Shown here piece after piece: positions 1 through 10,390 of a stretch of DNA of 64,000 nt. The number at the start of each line of letters is the position of its first letter. Within the stretch, counting starts at the first letter, position 1. The notes under the pieces are model-generated. The model ran no database searches and was not told the origin of the DNA. It saw only the letters and a program-made list of their open reading frames with translations. The DNA is from Streptomyces violaceoruber (GTDB taxonomy: Bacteria; Actinomycetota; Actinomycetes; Streptomycetales; Streptomycetaceae): positions 73,898 through 137,897 of the forward strand of contig JODI01000034.1 of assembly GCA_000720805.1 (NCBI GenBank), in the 5' to 3' direction. The position numbers were made by a program, and so were the translations under genes.

Positions 1-1868
1 GAGTAGAAGCCGCTCTCGATCTGCGCGGTCCCCTGCGGGTTCTGCAGCAGCTTGGCCGGGGTGTGCCCGCTGCCGCCCGTCGCGATCGACACGATCCGGC
101 CGCCCTCGGAGTACGACGGCTCCACATAGGCGATGAGCTTGCCGCCCTCGACCTTGACCGGGAGCATCGACTCGTCCGTCGGTGACTTGACGCGCCACTT
201 CTCCTTGCCGGTGGCGAGGTTGACCGCGACGATCTCGTTCGGCCCGTTGGTCGCCTCGGTGGGCAGGTACAGCGTGTTCGCGTCGGCCGCGACGCCCTCG
301 CAGCCCTGCAGGTCACTGGCGAGGAGGGCCAGGCCGCAGGAGGGGGCGAAGTCCTCGTCGAAGCGGACCTGGGAGCGGAAGGCACCGGTGGGGGTGAGGG
401 TGGAGATGTTCCACGCCTTCTTGTCCTCGTTGGTGCTGTAGACGATCAGCGGGTCGACGGAGTAGATCCGCGAGACCGTCCACCCCTTGTCGAACTTCTG
501 GGTCCACTTCGCCTTGCCGGTCACCGGATCCAGCTCCTGGACCTCGTCGTGCTCGGTGGCCTGGCCGGCGGCGCAGGACGAGACGGCGATCAGCCGGGCA
601 CCGCCCGCGAACGCGCCCGGGAAGCAGGCGCTGCCGTACCTCTTCTTGTCGAACAGCTTCTTGCCGGTACGGACGTCGTACGCGGTGCCGGACTGGGAAC
701 GGCCGACCATGAGGGTGTTGCCGCTGACGGTCAGTTCGATCTGGAGGGTGCTGTCGAACAGGGCGCCGTCCGCGACCTTGCCGGTCCAGCCCTTCTTCCC
801 GGTGTTCAGGTCGATCTGCTGGAGCAGATTGCACTTGGCGCGGTCGCTGGTGCCGTTCATGTACGCGACGACGATCTTGTCGTCGGACGTCTTCTGCGGG
901 GTGACCCCGCAGATCTTCTGCGGGAAGGTGATGGGGTCCCAGGTCGGGGCACCGTCCCCGACGTTGTAGGCGACGAGCTGCTTGTACACCGCCTTCACCG
1001 CGGTCTTGTCGGTGATCCACATCCCGGGGGCCTCGGCGCCGTCGGCGGGCGCGTCGGGCGCCTCCTTGTACCAGAGCACCTTCGCCTCGCCGGCTTTCCG
1101 GCCCTCGTTGAGGTTCTCCGGGTCGTCGCCGCCGGCGCCGCTGCCGTCACCGGGGTTGACCGGGGCGTCGGTGGCGGTGGCGGTGGGCTTGGGGTCGTCG
1201 CTCTGCCGGGCGACCGGCTTCTTGTCGTCGTCACCGCCGCCGGTGACCGCGAACACGGTCCCGCCGATGACCAGCAGCGCGGCCACGGCGGCCCCGATGA
1301 CGAGGGCGGTCTTCCCCTTGAGGCGGCCTCCCGAGCCGGCCGGCGGGGTGCCGGGCGCGCCCGGGAACTGGGGCTGCGGCGGATAGCCGTACCCCTGCGG
1401 CTGGGCGTACGGCCCCGACTGCTGCGGGTGCCCGTAGGGACCGGACTGACCGTGGGCTCCGGGCTGACCGTAGGGACCGGGCTGGGGCGGACCGTACGGC
1501 CCCGGCTGGGCGTACGGCCCCGGCTGGGCATAGGGCCCCGGCTGGGCGTACGGCCCGGGCTGGGCGTACGGCCCCGGCTGGGCGTACGGCCCGGGCTGGG
1601 CGTAGGGCCCCGACTGCGGGGCGGCGGGCGGCTCCGGGGCGGCGGGCGGCTGCTGCGGATACCCGTATCCGGGCTGCGGGACGCCGGACGGCGGCCCCTG
1701 CGGAGGCGGAGGCGGCGCCCCGAAGCCACCGCCCTGCGGCGGTGGCCCCTGCGGTGGTTGCGGTGGCTGCGGCGGTTGGTCCTGCGAGGCTCCCGATCCG
1801 CCCTGCGGCGGTTGGTCCTGCGGCGCTCCGAAGCCGCCCTGCGACGGCTGGTTGGGCGGCTGCGTCAT
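1..1868 (-). CDS. PQQ-binding-like beta-propeller protein, membrane-anchored, C-terminus outside the window
   Basis: The visible part is about 622 codons from ATG 1868, with no stop before the window edge, so the gene is partial. Residues 1 to about 170 are a Pro/Gly/Gln/Tyr-rich cytoplasmic tail with repeated PYAQPG units coded by an 18-bp tandem repeat (about 1495-1615). A single transmembrane segment (GKTALVIGAAVAALLVIGG) follows near residues 185-205, then a polar linker and an extracytoplasmic region with repeating 'D..TGK..W' turns (for example DLNTGKKGW, DPVTGKAKW, NLATGKEKW). Those turns are the hallmark of PQQ/BamB-like propeller blades. The family is common in Streptomyces as surface or extracellular-face proteins of unknown ligand. 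No PQQ-enzyme catalytic residues are evident, so an enzymatic role is not claimed. It is the last visible gene of a minus-strand run and is separated from the ABC-F gene by a terminator. Confidence 0.85.
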   Translation of the reverse strand, partial: MTQPPNQPSQGGFGAPQDQPPQGGSGASQDQPPQPPQPPQGPPPQGGGFGAPPPPPQGPPSGVPQPGYGYPQQPPAAPEPPAAPQSGPYAQPGPYAQPGPYAQPGPYAQPGPYAQPGPYAQPGPYGPPQPGPYGQPGAHGQSGPYGHPQQSGPYAQPQGYGYPPQPQFPGAPGTPPAGSGGRLKGKTALVIGAAVAALLVIGGTVFAVTGGGDDDKKPVARQSDDPKPTATATDAPVNPGDGSGAGGDDPENLNEGRKAGEAKVLWYKEAPDAPADGAEAPGMWITDKTAVKAVYKQLVAYNVGDGAPTWDPITFPQKICGVTPQKTSDDKIVVAYMNGTSDRAKCNLLQQIDLNTGKKGWTGKVADGALFDSTLQIELTVSGNTLMVGRSQSGTAYDVRTGKKLFDKKRYGSACFPGAFAGGARLIAVSSCAAGQATEHDEVQELDPVTGKAKWTQKFDKGWTVSRIYSVDPLIVYSTNEDKKAWNISTLTPTGAFRSQVRFDEDFAPSCGLALLASDLQGCEGVAADANTLYLPTEATNGPNEIVAVNLATGKEKWRVKSPTDESMLPVKVEGGKLIAYVEPSYSEGGRIVSIATGGSGHTPAKLLQNPQGTAQIESGFY

Positions 1869-1989
1869 CAGCGCGTTCCCCCGTTCAATCACTGATTTTT
1901 AGCCACGCCCTGAGGTACGTAACGGACTCAGAGTCGTACTCAGAAAGATCTCAGACGGCTCTTTGTATCACTCGGGACCGACAACGCAC

Positions 1990-2030
1990 CGGGCCGGTTC
2001 CGCCCCTGTTCCCAAGGGAGAACCGGCCCG
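1990..2030 (-). terminator. Stem-loop after the ABC-F gene
   Basis: Arms of 11 bp (CGGGCCGGTTC at 1990-2000 and its complement at 2020-2030) lie about 30 bases beyond the ABC-F stop. There is no T-run, as is usual for Streptomyces hairpin terminators. It would end ABC-F transcription before the next minus-strand gene. Confidence 0.6.
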
Positions 2031-2062
2031 TGATGCCGTCGTTACGCGCCTTCACGCGCCCT

Positions 2063-3877
<1,815 letters not shown>

Positions 3878-3991
3878 TTCTCTCCTGACAGGGGGGACGA
3901 TCGACCCTCCAGGGTAGTCGCCGGGGCAGGCGGACATCCCCGGCCCACTCCCCGGCCGGCAGCGGGAGGCCGGCGGGAGGTCAGCCGGCGC

Positions 3992-4927
3992 TCAGGGCGC
4001 CGCCGGCACGGCCGCCGCGCCCGGGGTCACCACCGTCGCGCCCGGTACCGGCCCGAACGCCGTCCGCACCGTCCGGCAGGTGCCCGACGCCCGCAGCGCC
4101 TCGGCCACCTCCGCCGCCGACTCGGCCTCCCGTGCCAGGAACGCCGTGGTCGGCCCCGAGCCGGAGACCAGCGCGGCGAGGGCACCGGCGGCCCGGCCGG
4201 CCTCGAGGGTGTCGGCGAGCTCCGGGAACAGGGACAGGGCGGCGGGCTGGAGGTCGTTGGAGACGGCGGCGGCGAGTGCGTCCGGGTCACCCTTGGCGAG
4301 GGCGTCGAGCAGTTCCTGGGAGGCGACCGGTTCGGGCACGTCCAGGCCCTGGGCCAGCCGGTCGAACTCGCGGAACACGGCCGGCGTCGACAGCCCGCGC
4401 CCCGCCATCGCGAACACCCAGTGGAAGGTCCCGCCGACGTCGAGCGTGCGCAGCCGCTCCCCGCGCCCGGTGCCGAGCGCCGCCCCGCCAACCAGGCTGA
4501 ACGGCACGTCGCTGCCCAACTCGGCGCAGATGTCGAGGAGTTCCTCGCGGGAGGCCCGCGTTCCCCACAGCGTGTCGCAGGCCAGCAGCGCCCCGGCGCC
4601 GTCCGCGCTGCCGCCCGCCATGCCGCCGGCCACCGGGATGTCCTTGGCGATGTGGATGTGGACGGCAGCCTCCGGGCCCGCCAGGCCATGGCGCTCCGCC
4701 AGCGCGAGCGCCGCCCGCGCCGCGAGGTTCGTACGGTCCAGGGGTACCTGGTCGGCGTCCGGACCCGCGCAGGTGACGCGCAGTTCGTCGGCCGGGGTCA
4801 CCGTCACCTCGTCGTGGAGGCCGACCGCGAGGAAGACGTTGGCCAGGTCATGGAACCCGTCGGGCCGGGCGGCACCCACCGCGAGCTGGACATTGACCTT
4901 GGCGGGGACACGTACGGTGACGCTCAC
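3992..4927 (-). CDS. ispE: 4-diphosphocytidyl-2-C-methyl-D-erythritol kinase
   Basis: GHMP kinase of 311 aa that phosphorylates the 2-hydroxyl of CDP-methylerythritol in the MEP isoprenoid pathway. The N-terminus [14 protein letters not shown] carries the substrate-binding lysine/asparagine region. The glycine-rich ATP loop [17 protein letters not shown] lies near residues 99-115, and the C-terminal GHMP motif [12 protein letters not shown] is near residue 265. GTG 4927 overlaps the rsmA stop in a GTGA arrangement, so the two are translationally coupled. The rpfB-rsmA-ispE order is conserved in actinobacteria. Confidence 0.96.
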   Translation of the reverse strand: MSVTVRVPAKVNVQLAVGAARPDGFHDLANVFLAVGLHDEVTVTPADELRVTCAGPDADQVPLDRTNLAARAALALAERHGLAGPEAAVHIHIAKDIPVAGGMAGGSADGAGALLACDTLWGTRASREELLDICAELGSDVPFSLVGGAALGTGRGERLRTLDVGGTFHWVFAMAGRGLSTPAVFREFDRLAQGLDVPEPVASQELLDALAKGDPDALAAAVSNDLQPAALSLFPELADTLEAGRAAGALAALVSGSGPTTAFLAREAESAAEVAEALRASGTCRTVRTAFGPVPGATVVTPGAAAVPAAP

Positions 4928-5871
4928 TGCTGCCCGGGCTCCTTGTTCTCGGCGTTCCCGGCGTTCCCGGCGTTCCCGGCGTTCCCGGCGTTCCCGGTGT
5001 TCCCGGCGTTCCCGGCGTTCTCGGCGATGCGCGCGAACTCCTCCACCGTCAGGGCCTCCCCCCGCGCCTGCGGCGAGACCCCCGCGGCGTTCAGGGCCGC
5101 CTCGGCCGCCGCCGCGGAACCCGCCCAGCCGGCCAGCGCGGCCCGCAGGGTCTTGCGGCGCTGGGCGAAAGCGGCGTCCACGACGGCGAACACCTCGCGC
5201 CTCGACGCCGACGTCTTGATCGGCTCGGCCCGCCGCACCAGCGAGACGAGCCCGCTGTCGACGTTCGGCGCGGGCCAGAACACGGTGCGGCCGATGGACC
5301 CGGCCCGCTTGACCTCGGCGTACCAGTTGGCCTTCACGGACGGGACGCCGTACACCTTCGAACCGGGCGGTGCGGCGAGCCGGTCGGCGACCTCCGCCTG
5401 CACCATCACGAGGGTGCGCTCGATGCTCGGGAAGGTCTCGAGCATGTGCAGCAGTACGGGTACGGCCACGTTGTACGGCAGGTTCGCCACCAGCGCGGTC
5501 GGGGGCGGGCCCGGCAGTTCGCTCACGTGCATCGCGTCGGAGTGCACCAGCGCGAACCGGTCCGCCCGCTGCGGCATCCGCGCCGCGACGGTCGCGGGCA
5601 GCGCCCCGGCCAGTACGTCGTCGATCTCGACGGCGACGACGCGGTCGGCCGCCTCCAGCAGCGCGAGGGTGAGCGAGCCGAGTCCCGGACCGACCTCCAC
5701 CACCACGTCGTCGGGCCGGACGCCGGCGGTACGGACGATACGGCGGACCGTGTTCGCGTCGATCACGAAGTTCTGACCGCGCTGCTTGGTGGGACGCACA
5801 CCGAGCGCACCCGCGAGTTCACGGACGTCGGCGGGGCCGAGAAGGGCATCGGGGGCGGGGCTGCTGCTCAC
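4924..5871 (-). CDS. rsmA: 16S rRNA (adenine1518-N6/adenine1519-N6)-dimethyltransferase
   Basis: KsgA/Dim1-type SAM methyltransferase, 315 aa, that dimethylates two adenines in helix 45 of 16S rRNA. Motifs seen: [17 protein letters not shown] near the N-terminus, SAM motif [18 protein letters not shown], the acidic ribose-binding residue in [10 protein letters not shown], and motif [14 protein letters not shown]. The start is GTG 5871. It has no Shine-Dalgarno but sits 6 bases after TACCCT, suggesting a leaderless transcript. The C-terminus is odd: the last 30 or so residues are Gly-Asn-Ala repeats coded by eight 9-bp units (4951-5022). The catalytic core ends before this tail. Confidence 0.95.
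   Translation of the reverse strand: MSSSPAPDALLGPADVRELAGALGVRPTKQRGQNFVIDANTVRRIVRTAGVRPDDVVVEVGPGLGSLTLALLEAADRVVAVEIDDVLAGALPATVAARMPQRADRFALVHSDAMHVSELPGPPPTALVANLPYNVAVPVLLHMLETFPSIERTLVMVQAEVADRLAAPPGSKVYGVPSVKANWYAEVKRAGSIGRTVFWPAPNVDSGLVSLVRRAEPIKTSASRREVFAVVDAAFAQRRKTLRAALAGWAGSAAAAEAALNAAGVSPQARGEALTVEEFARIAENAGNAGNTGNAGNAGNAGNAGNAENKEPGQQ
4951..5022 (-). repeat. 9-bp minisatellite coding a Gly-Asn-Ala tail in rsmA
   Basis: Eight consecutive 9-base units (plus-strand GGCGTTCCC; one GGTGTTCCC and one GGCGTTCTC) run in frame through the 3' end of rsmA. They encode GNA triplets just before the terminal ENKEPGQQ. Confidence 0.95.
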
Positions 5872-5877
5872 GGGACA

Positions 5878-5883
5878 AGGGTA
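5878..5883 (-). promoter_or_regulatory. Candidate -10 element for leaderless rsmA
   Basis: Read on the minus strand, TACCCT is followed by 6 bases and then the GTG start of rsmA. No ribosome binding site precedes the start. No good -35 was identified. Confidence 0.45.
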
Positions 5884-5965
5884 CGGGGGTGTACGGCATG
5901 TACTCGGCGGGGTCACCGGCTTGCCCGGCACCGGGACCGGCACGACAGTCCCGCGGCGAGGACGC

Positions 5966-7495
5966 TCACCCGTGCAACCGTCCCCCGCAGTGCGGCCAAG
6001 GACTGGCCCCCCGCCGCGCGTAGAGCTTCTTCGCCCGGTACGTCTGCTCCGCCGCCGACGCGTCCTGCGGCCGCCCCTTCCCACCGAGGCTCTGCCAGGT
6101 CTGCGTGTCGAACTGGTACAGCCCGCCGTACGTCCCCGACGAGTCGACCGCTCCCGGCCGCCCACCGGACTCGCACGCCGCCAGCCCCTGCCAGTCGAGA
6201 CCGTCCGCGCCCCGCACGGACGAGGGGAGCGGCTTCGTGCCCACCTTCACCACCTGCGGCCGTGGCACCCGCACCAGCTCCGTCTGGATCCACCGCGGCT
6301 TCTCCCGCACGCCGTTGACGGTCCGCAGGGAGTACGTGATCCGCCGCAGCCCCGGCTGCCCGGCCCGCTCGACGACCTCGGTGCCCCTGAACAGCCCGGG
6401 ATCCTCGGTCCGTTCCACCGCGAACGGGATGGACTCCTCACGGACCTCCTTGCCGCCGGTGATCCGCAGCACCGTGACGGTCTGCCCGTCGCGCGGGAAG
6501 CTCTCCGGGATCACGGATGTCGTGTCCTGTCCGCGCAGGGTGATCCCGGCCTGCTCGACGACCTCGCGCACGGTCGCCGCGTTGGTGCGGACGGTGCGGG
6601 TCCGGCCGTCCGCCATGACGGTCACGGCACGTTCGGTGCGCACGTCCAGCGCGAGCCCCTCACGTCCGATACGCCGGGAGCGCGAGGTGGACAGGTACGC
6701 GCCCTCCGCACGCACCCCCAGCTGTCGCAGCGCCCCCTCCACCGTGTGCGCCGTCGTCCACACCTCGCGCCGCCGGCCGTCCAGGGTGAGGCGCACGGGA
6801 CGGCCGTAGCGCACCGCGACCTCGTCGCCGCTGGCGAGCGCCTCGCCGGGAGCGGGCGCGATCACGTCGTGCGCCCCGACCCGCACGCCCTCCTCGGCGA
6901 GCAGTTCGGTGACGTCGTCCGCGAAGGTGTGCAGGGTGCGCGGGGCGCCGTCGACGCTCAGCTCGATCGCCTTGTCCTTGGCGACGAACGCGGTGGTGCC
7001 GCCGGCGAGGAAGGCGACGACCAGCGCCTGCGGCAGGAGCCGGCGCATGGTGCTGTCGGTGCGCTCGGCGGACCGCGCCCGCCGCCGGCGCGCGGCCCGC
7101 CCGCTCACCTGGGCGCGCGCGGCGGGCGCGGGCGTCACCGACGCGCCCTGCCACGGCACATCGGTACCGGCCGGCTCCGGCACCTCGTAGGCGGGCTGGT
7201 ACGTGTCCTCGTACGCCGGTGACCTCACGGCCTCGTAGCCCGGCGATGTCGTGTCCTCGTAGCCCGGTGGCCTCATGGCCTCGTAGCCCGGTGCCGTCGT
7301 GTCGTCGTACCCGGTGGGTGTGTCGTATGCGGCCGACGTGGCGTACGCGGCCGGGATGTCGTACGCGGCCGGCGCCACGTACGCGCCGTAGGCCGTCATC
7401 TCCGCCGTGCGCAGGCCAGGGGGCGGGCCGGGGCGCGGCTCGGGGGCCGGCTCCGTGCCGTACGTCTCGAACGTCTGGTACTGCGAGTTGCTCAC
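5966..7495 (-). CDS. rpfB: Resuscitation-promoting factor B (secreted/membrane-tethered muralytic enzyme)
   Basis: Protein of 509 aa with the RpfB architecture. A low-complexity cytoplasmic N-terminus with YE(D/A)(T/V) repeats (residues 30-105) is followed by an Arg-rich stretch and a membrane segment near 150-170 ([19 protein letters not shown]). Next come three DUF348 ubiquitin-like repeats (about 175-340), a G5 domain (about 345-420, [11 protein letters not shown]) and a C-terminal transglycosylase-like Rpf domain (about 430-505, [27 protein letters not shown]). The catalytic Glu lies in ACESGG. Family members cleave peptidoglycan during spore germination or regrowth. The start is GTG 7495, with GGAG 11 bases upstream. 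The next genes, rsmA and ispE, follow 94 bases later. Confidence 0.94.
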   Translation of the reverse strand: MSNSQYQTFETYGTEPAPEPRPGPPPGLRTAEMTAYGAYVAPAAYDIPAAYATSAAYDTPTGYDDTTAPGYEAMRPPGYEDTTSPGYEAVRSPAYEDTYQPAYEVPEPAGTDVPWQGASVTPAPAARAQVSGRAARRRRARSAERTDSTMRRLLPQALVVAFLAGGTTAFVAKDKAIELSVDGAPRTLHTFADDVTELLAEEGVRVGAHDVIAPAPGEALASGDEVAVRYGRPVRLTLDGRRREVWTTAHTVEGALRQLGVRAEGAYLSTSRSRRIGREGLALDVRTERAVTVMADGRTRTVRTNAATVREVVEQAGITLRGQDTTSVIPESFPRDGQTVTVLRITGGKEVREESIPFAVERTEDPGLFRGTEVVERAGQPGLRRITYSLRTVNGVREKPRWIQTELVRVPRPQVVKVGTKPLPSSVRGADGLDWQGLAACESGGRPGAVDSSGTYGGLYQFDTQTWQSLGGKGRPQDASAAEQTYRAKKLYARRGASPWPHCGGRLHG

Positions 7496-7548
7496 GCCGA
7501 CACGCTCCAGGGGCCGAGGGGTCCAGAGGGGTCCGGATCGAGCCCCAG

Positions 7549-7577
7549 AACCTAGCGGAGCGAGAGTAACTCTCCAA
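7549..7577 (-). promoter_or_regulatory. Vegetative-type promoter for rpfB
   Basis: On the minus strand TTGGAG (7572-7577) and TAGGTT (7549-7554) are separated by exactly 17 bases, matching the SigA/HrdB pattern. This predicts a leader of roughly 45 bases before the rpfB start. The spacer contains a short inverted repeat (GAGAG-TTA-CTCTC). Confidence 0.5.
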
Positions 7578-7635
7578 AGCGACTCGACTACTCAGAGTCG
7601 TGTTCGAGCAGGGCGATAACGGCTCGGCAACGAGG

Positions 7636-8538
7636 TCAGTAGCCGAAAGCGCGTGCGGTGTTGGCGGCGAGTGCCGACGCCAGCGCGTCCTCCTCGATGC
7701 CCCGCACGGCCGCCATCGCACGCACCGTGACCGGAATGAGATACGGGGCGTTGGGCCGTCCGCGATAGGGCACCGGCGTCAGGAAGGGCGCGTCGGTCTC
7801 CACCAGCAGCAGCTCCAGCGGGGCCACGGCCACGGCGTCCCGCAGGTTCTGGGCGTTCTTGAAGGTGACGTTGCCGGCGAAGGACATGAAGTACCCGGCA
7901 CCGGCGCAGATCTCCGCCATCTCGGCGTCCCCGGAGTAGCAGTGGAAGACGGTGCGCTCGGGGGCGCCCTCCTCCTTCAGCACGCGCAGCACGTCGGCGT
8001 GGGCGTCGCGGTCGTGGATGACCAGGGCCTTGCCGTGCCGCTTGGCGATCTCGATGTGGGCGCGGAAGGACCGCTCCTGGGCCTGTTTGCCCTCGGGTCC
8101 GGTGCGGAAGTAGTCCAGTCCCGTCTCGCCGACGCCCTTGACCTGCTCCAGCGCGGCCAGCCGGTCGATCTCGGCGAGCGCCTCGTCGAGTCCGGCCTCG
8201 CCGCCCGGCTGCCGTGCCCCCTGCCGGGACCAGCCGTCCGGGTCACCGTGCACGATCCGCGGGGCCTCGTTGGGGTGCAGTGCGACGGTCGCGTGGACGG
8301 CGTCGTACCGCTCGGCCGTCTCGGCGGCCCACCGCGAGCCGGCCACGTCGCAGCCGACCTGCACGACCGTCGTCACCCCGACCGAGGCGGCCTTCGCGAG
8401 CCCCTCCTCCACGGTCCCGGCCTGCATGTCGAGGTGGGTGTGGGAGTCGGCGACCGGCACCCGGAGGGGCTCCGGGAGCGGCGGGGCCGCGTTCTTGTCG
8501 CGCTTTTCTGACGTGCCGGAGGCGGCGTTCGAAGGCAT
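7636..8538 (-). CDS. TatD family metal-dependent hydrolase (DNase)
   Basis: TIM-barrel metallohydrolase of 300 aa. The metal-binding HxH is in VADSHTHLD (about residue 31). The family motifs VGETGLDYF (about 136), the histidine in ALVIHDRDAH (about 190), the histidine in TVFHCYSGD, and VETDAPFLTP with its metal aspartate (about 247) are all present. TatD proteins have 3'-5' DNase activity linked to DNA repair or turnover. ATG 8538 has AGGA 8 bases upstream. It lies upstream of rpfB on the same strand, as in other actinobacteria. Confidence 0.93.
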   Translation of the reverse strand: MPSNAASGTSEKRDKNAAPPLPEPLRVPVADSHTHLDMQAGTVEEGLAKAASVGVTTVVQVGCDVAGSRWAAETAERYDAVHATVALHPNEAPRIVHGDPDGWSRQGARQPGGEAGLDEALAEIDRLAALEQVKGVGETGLDYFRTGPEGKQAQERSFRAHIEIAKRHGKALVIHDRDAHADVLRVLKEEGAPERTVFHCYSGDAEMAEICAGAGYFMSFAGNVTFKNAQNLRDAVAVAPLELLLVETDAPFLTPVPYRGRPNAPYLIPVTVRAMAAVRGIEEDALASALAANTARAFGY

Positions 8539-8585
8539 GCCCCGATCCTACGAAAGGGGCATGCCGTCACCGGTGCCGGAGCGGG

Positions 8586-8966
8586 TCAGCTCGCCTTGCG
8601 CTGGAACGGGTGCAGGATGTCGGACAGGTGCCAGTGGTGGGGCTCCTTCTGCCCGCCCTGCCCGTCGCCCTCGGCCGTCGGCGCCGCCACCGGTCCGGCG
8701 GGCGGCGTCTCGTGCTGCCGGTGGGCGGCTTCACGGGCCGACGCGACCCGACCCGGCCGCATGATCCGTACGACGTGGTTGTCGCAGTTCGCGCAGGAGG
8801 GCCTGGAGAGCGGAGAAGGCACGACCTGACCGTCCACCACGTACTGCACGAACTCGCGGCCGTCGGCGTCCACGTGGTGCTCTATCTCGTACGACTGCTC
8901 CCATCCGTGCCCGCATCGCATGCAGGCGAAGGAATACGACTCGTGGACCACGGCGGTCTCACTCAT
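8586..8966 (-). CDS. Small hypothetical protein with two Cys-X2-Cys zinc-ribbon knuckles
   Basis: Protein of 126 aa from ATG 8966, which has GAGGAG 5 bases upstream; a longer frame to 9044 lacks a good site. Knuckle one is CMRCGHGW (about residue 15) and knuckle two is CANCDNHVVRIMRPGR (about 60). The spacing suits a single zinc ribbon. The C-terminal half is polar, ending in an EPHHWHLSDILHPF segment. No membrane segment is seen. The gene is 47 bases upstream of tatD on the same strand and probably cotranscribed with it. I do not recognise a characterised family. Confidence 0.75.
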   Translation of the reverse strand: MSETAVVHESYSFACMRCGHGWEQSYEIEHHVDADGREFVQYVVDGQVVPSPLSRPSCANCDNHVVRIMRPGRVASAREAAHRQHETPPAGPVAAPTAEGDGQGGQKEPHHWHLSDILHPFQRKAS

Positions 8967-9469
8967 GCCAGCTCCTCTTGTCCGCCGGAGGAAGGGACAA
9001 GCGTCCCTGCACTCCAGTGGACGCCTCCGCCCGCATGAACGCATCGGGCCTGTCGAGTGTTGGAGGCGATTTGGACATCGCTTGCCAAAACGGCCTCGGT
9101 GAGCGGGCTGGGCTTTGCTTTTCCCGCCCGCCCTTTACCCGGCGATGGGGCGCCCGCTCAGAGGAGATACGCCCTGCTCAGAGGGCATTGCGCGGCTGCT
9201 CACCACGTCACCCTCACAGTGCCGCTCCCACAACGTCGTCTCCACAACGGAGCTTTCACAACGGGACCTTCACAACGTCGTCTCCACAACGTCGTCCCCA
9301 CAGTGAGAAGTTCGCGGCGCCCGCGTTCACAACGCGAAGTCAGCGGCGGCGCGTTCCCAGCGCGAAGTGCACGCGCCGCGTTCCCAGCGCGGGGTTCGCG
9401 GCGGCACGTTCACAGCACGCACGAAGTTCGCGGCGGCGCGTTCCCGGCGCGGGGTTCACACCACGACGT
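8967..9469. other. 503-base spacer without a supported gene
   Basis: Between the zinc-ribbon gene start and the rsmI stop I see no credible coding region; the frames crossing it have no start site or family likeness. The left part has an imperfect inverted repeat around 9000-9024 in the presumed promoter of the zinc-ribbon gene, and a GC-rich stem (9103-9112 with 9123-9131) followed by CCTTT. The right part (about 9226-9478) is a mosaic of short repeats, listed separately. Confidence 0.7.
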
Positions 9470-9478
9470 TCACAGCGC
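9226..9478. repeat. Degenerate short-repeat mosaic (core like TTCACAACG)
   Basis: About a dozen copies of a core resembling TTCACAACG or TTCCCAGCG recur at 12-30 base intervals. In the left half they are linked by GTCGTCTCC, in the right half by GCGAAGT or GCGGGGT and runs of GCGGCGGCGCG. The array runs into the stop codon of rsmI. The spacing is irregular and repeats are too short for CRISPR. Confidence 0.75.
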
Positions 9479-10327
9479 CGCGTTCTTCGCCGCCACCACC
9501 GCGTCGAACACCTCGCGCTTGGGCAGTCCCGCCTCCGCGGCCACCGCGGCGATCGCCTCCTTGCGCCGCTCCCCCGCCTCCTCGCGCACCCGCACCCTCC
9601 GCACGAGTTCCGCGGCGTCGAGCTCCTCGGGCCCCTTGTCCGGCGCGCCCTCGACGACCACGGTGATCTCGCCGCGCACACCCTGGGCCGCCCAAGCGGC
9701 CAGCTCGCCGAGCCCGCCGCGCTTGACCTCCTCGTACGTCTTGGTCAGCTCGCGGCAGACGGCGGCCCGCCGGTCGGCGCCGAACACCTCCGCCATCGCG
9801 GCGAGGGTGTCGTCGAGCCGGTGCGGGGCCTCGAAGTAGACGAGTGTGCGCCGTTCGTCCGCGACCTCCCGCAGCCGGGACAGCCGTTCGCCCGCCTTGC
9901 GCGGCAGGAACCCCTCGAAGCAGAACCGGTCGACGGGCAGCCCGGACAGCGCGAGCGCGGTGAGCACGGCGGACGGTCCCGGTACGGCGGTGACGCGGAT
10001 GTCCTTCTCCACGGCCGCCGCGACCAGCCGGTACCCGGGATCCGACACGGACGGCATCCCCGCGTCGGTCACCAGCAGCACCCGCGCGCCGCCCACCAGC
10101 TCCTCGACCAGCTCGGGCGTCCGGGCGGCTTCGTTGCCCTCGAAGTAGGAGACGACCCTCCCCTTGGGCGTCACACCGAGCGCCTGCGTCAGCCGGCGCA
10201 GCCGCCGGGTGTCCTCGGCGGCGACGACGTCGGCCCCGGCCAGCTCCTCGGCGAGCCGGGGCGGGGCGTCGGACACGTCACCGATGGGAGTGCCGGCGAG
10301 GACCAGGGTTCCGGGCGCAACTGTCAC
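9470..10327 (-). CDS. rsmI: 16S rRNA (cytidine1402-2'-O)-methyltransferase
   Basis: Tetrapyrrole-methylase-fold SAM enzyme of 285 aa that 2'-O-methylates C1402 in the ribosomal P site. Motifs: LVLAGTPIGDVSD at the N-terminus, AEDTRRLRRL (about residue 38), the SAM loop VLLVTDAGMPSVSDPG (about 85-100), VPGPSAVLTALALSG (about 115) and FEGFLPRK. Length and domain order match the family. GTG 10327 has GAGGA 8 bases upstream. It is divergent from pmt with 63 bases between starts. Its last codons abut the repeat mosaic, so the extreme C-terminus may vary among strains. Confidence 0.95.
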   Translation of the reverse strand: MTVAPGTLVLAGTPIGDVSDAPPRLAEELAGADVVAAEDTRRLRRLTQALGVTPKGRVVSYFEGNEAARTPELVEELVGGARVLLVTDAGMPSVSDPGYRLVAAAVEKDIRVTAVPGPSAVLTALALSGLPVDRFCFEGFLPRKAGERLSRLREVADERRTLVYFEAPHRLDDTLAAMAEVFGADRRAAVCRELTKTYEEVKRGGLGELAAWAAQGVRGEITVVVEGAPDKGPEELDAAELVRRVRVREEAGERRKEAIAAVAAEAGLPKREVFDAVVAAKNAAL

Positions 10328-10378
10328 GTTTCCATCCTCGCAGGGGCCGAGAGGCAGGACTCACACAGCCCGGTTCCC

Positions 10379-10384
10379 TACGAT
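10379..10384 (+). promoter_or_regulatory. Candidate -10 element for leaderless pmt
   Basis: TACGAT ends 6 bases before the GTG start of the mannosyltransferase gene, and there is no Shine-Dalgarno. AGGACT at 10356-10361, 17 bases upstream, is a weak -35 candidate. Confidence 0.5.
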
Positions 10385-10390
10385 GGCGCG

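Noticed and set aside
1..1868. PQQ-dependent dehydrogenase
   Set aside because: Only propeller-blade motifs are visible; there is no cytochrome domain or PQQ-ligand signature, and the protein is anchored by an N-terminal helix.
7496..7635. ydaO/c-di-AMP riboswitch before rpfB, as known for rpfA
   Set aside because: Only 140 bases separate rpfB and tatD, with a predicted promoter leaving about 45 bases of leader; too short and lacking ydaO conserved blocks.
9250..9300. DnaA boxes (CCACA cores)
   Set aside because: The CTCCACA copies mismatch the Streptomyces DnaA box (TTGTCCACA) at two or more positions, and no replication gene is nearby.
9226..9478. CRISPR array
   Set aside because: Repeats are about 9 bases, irregularly spaced and divergent, with no cas genes.
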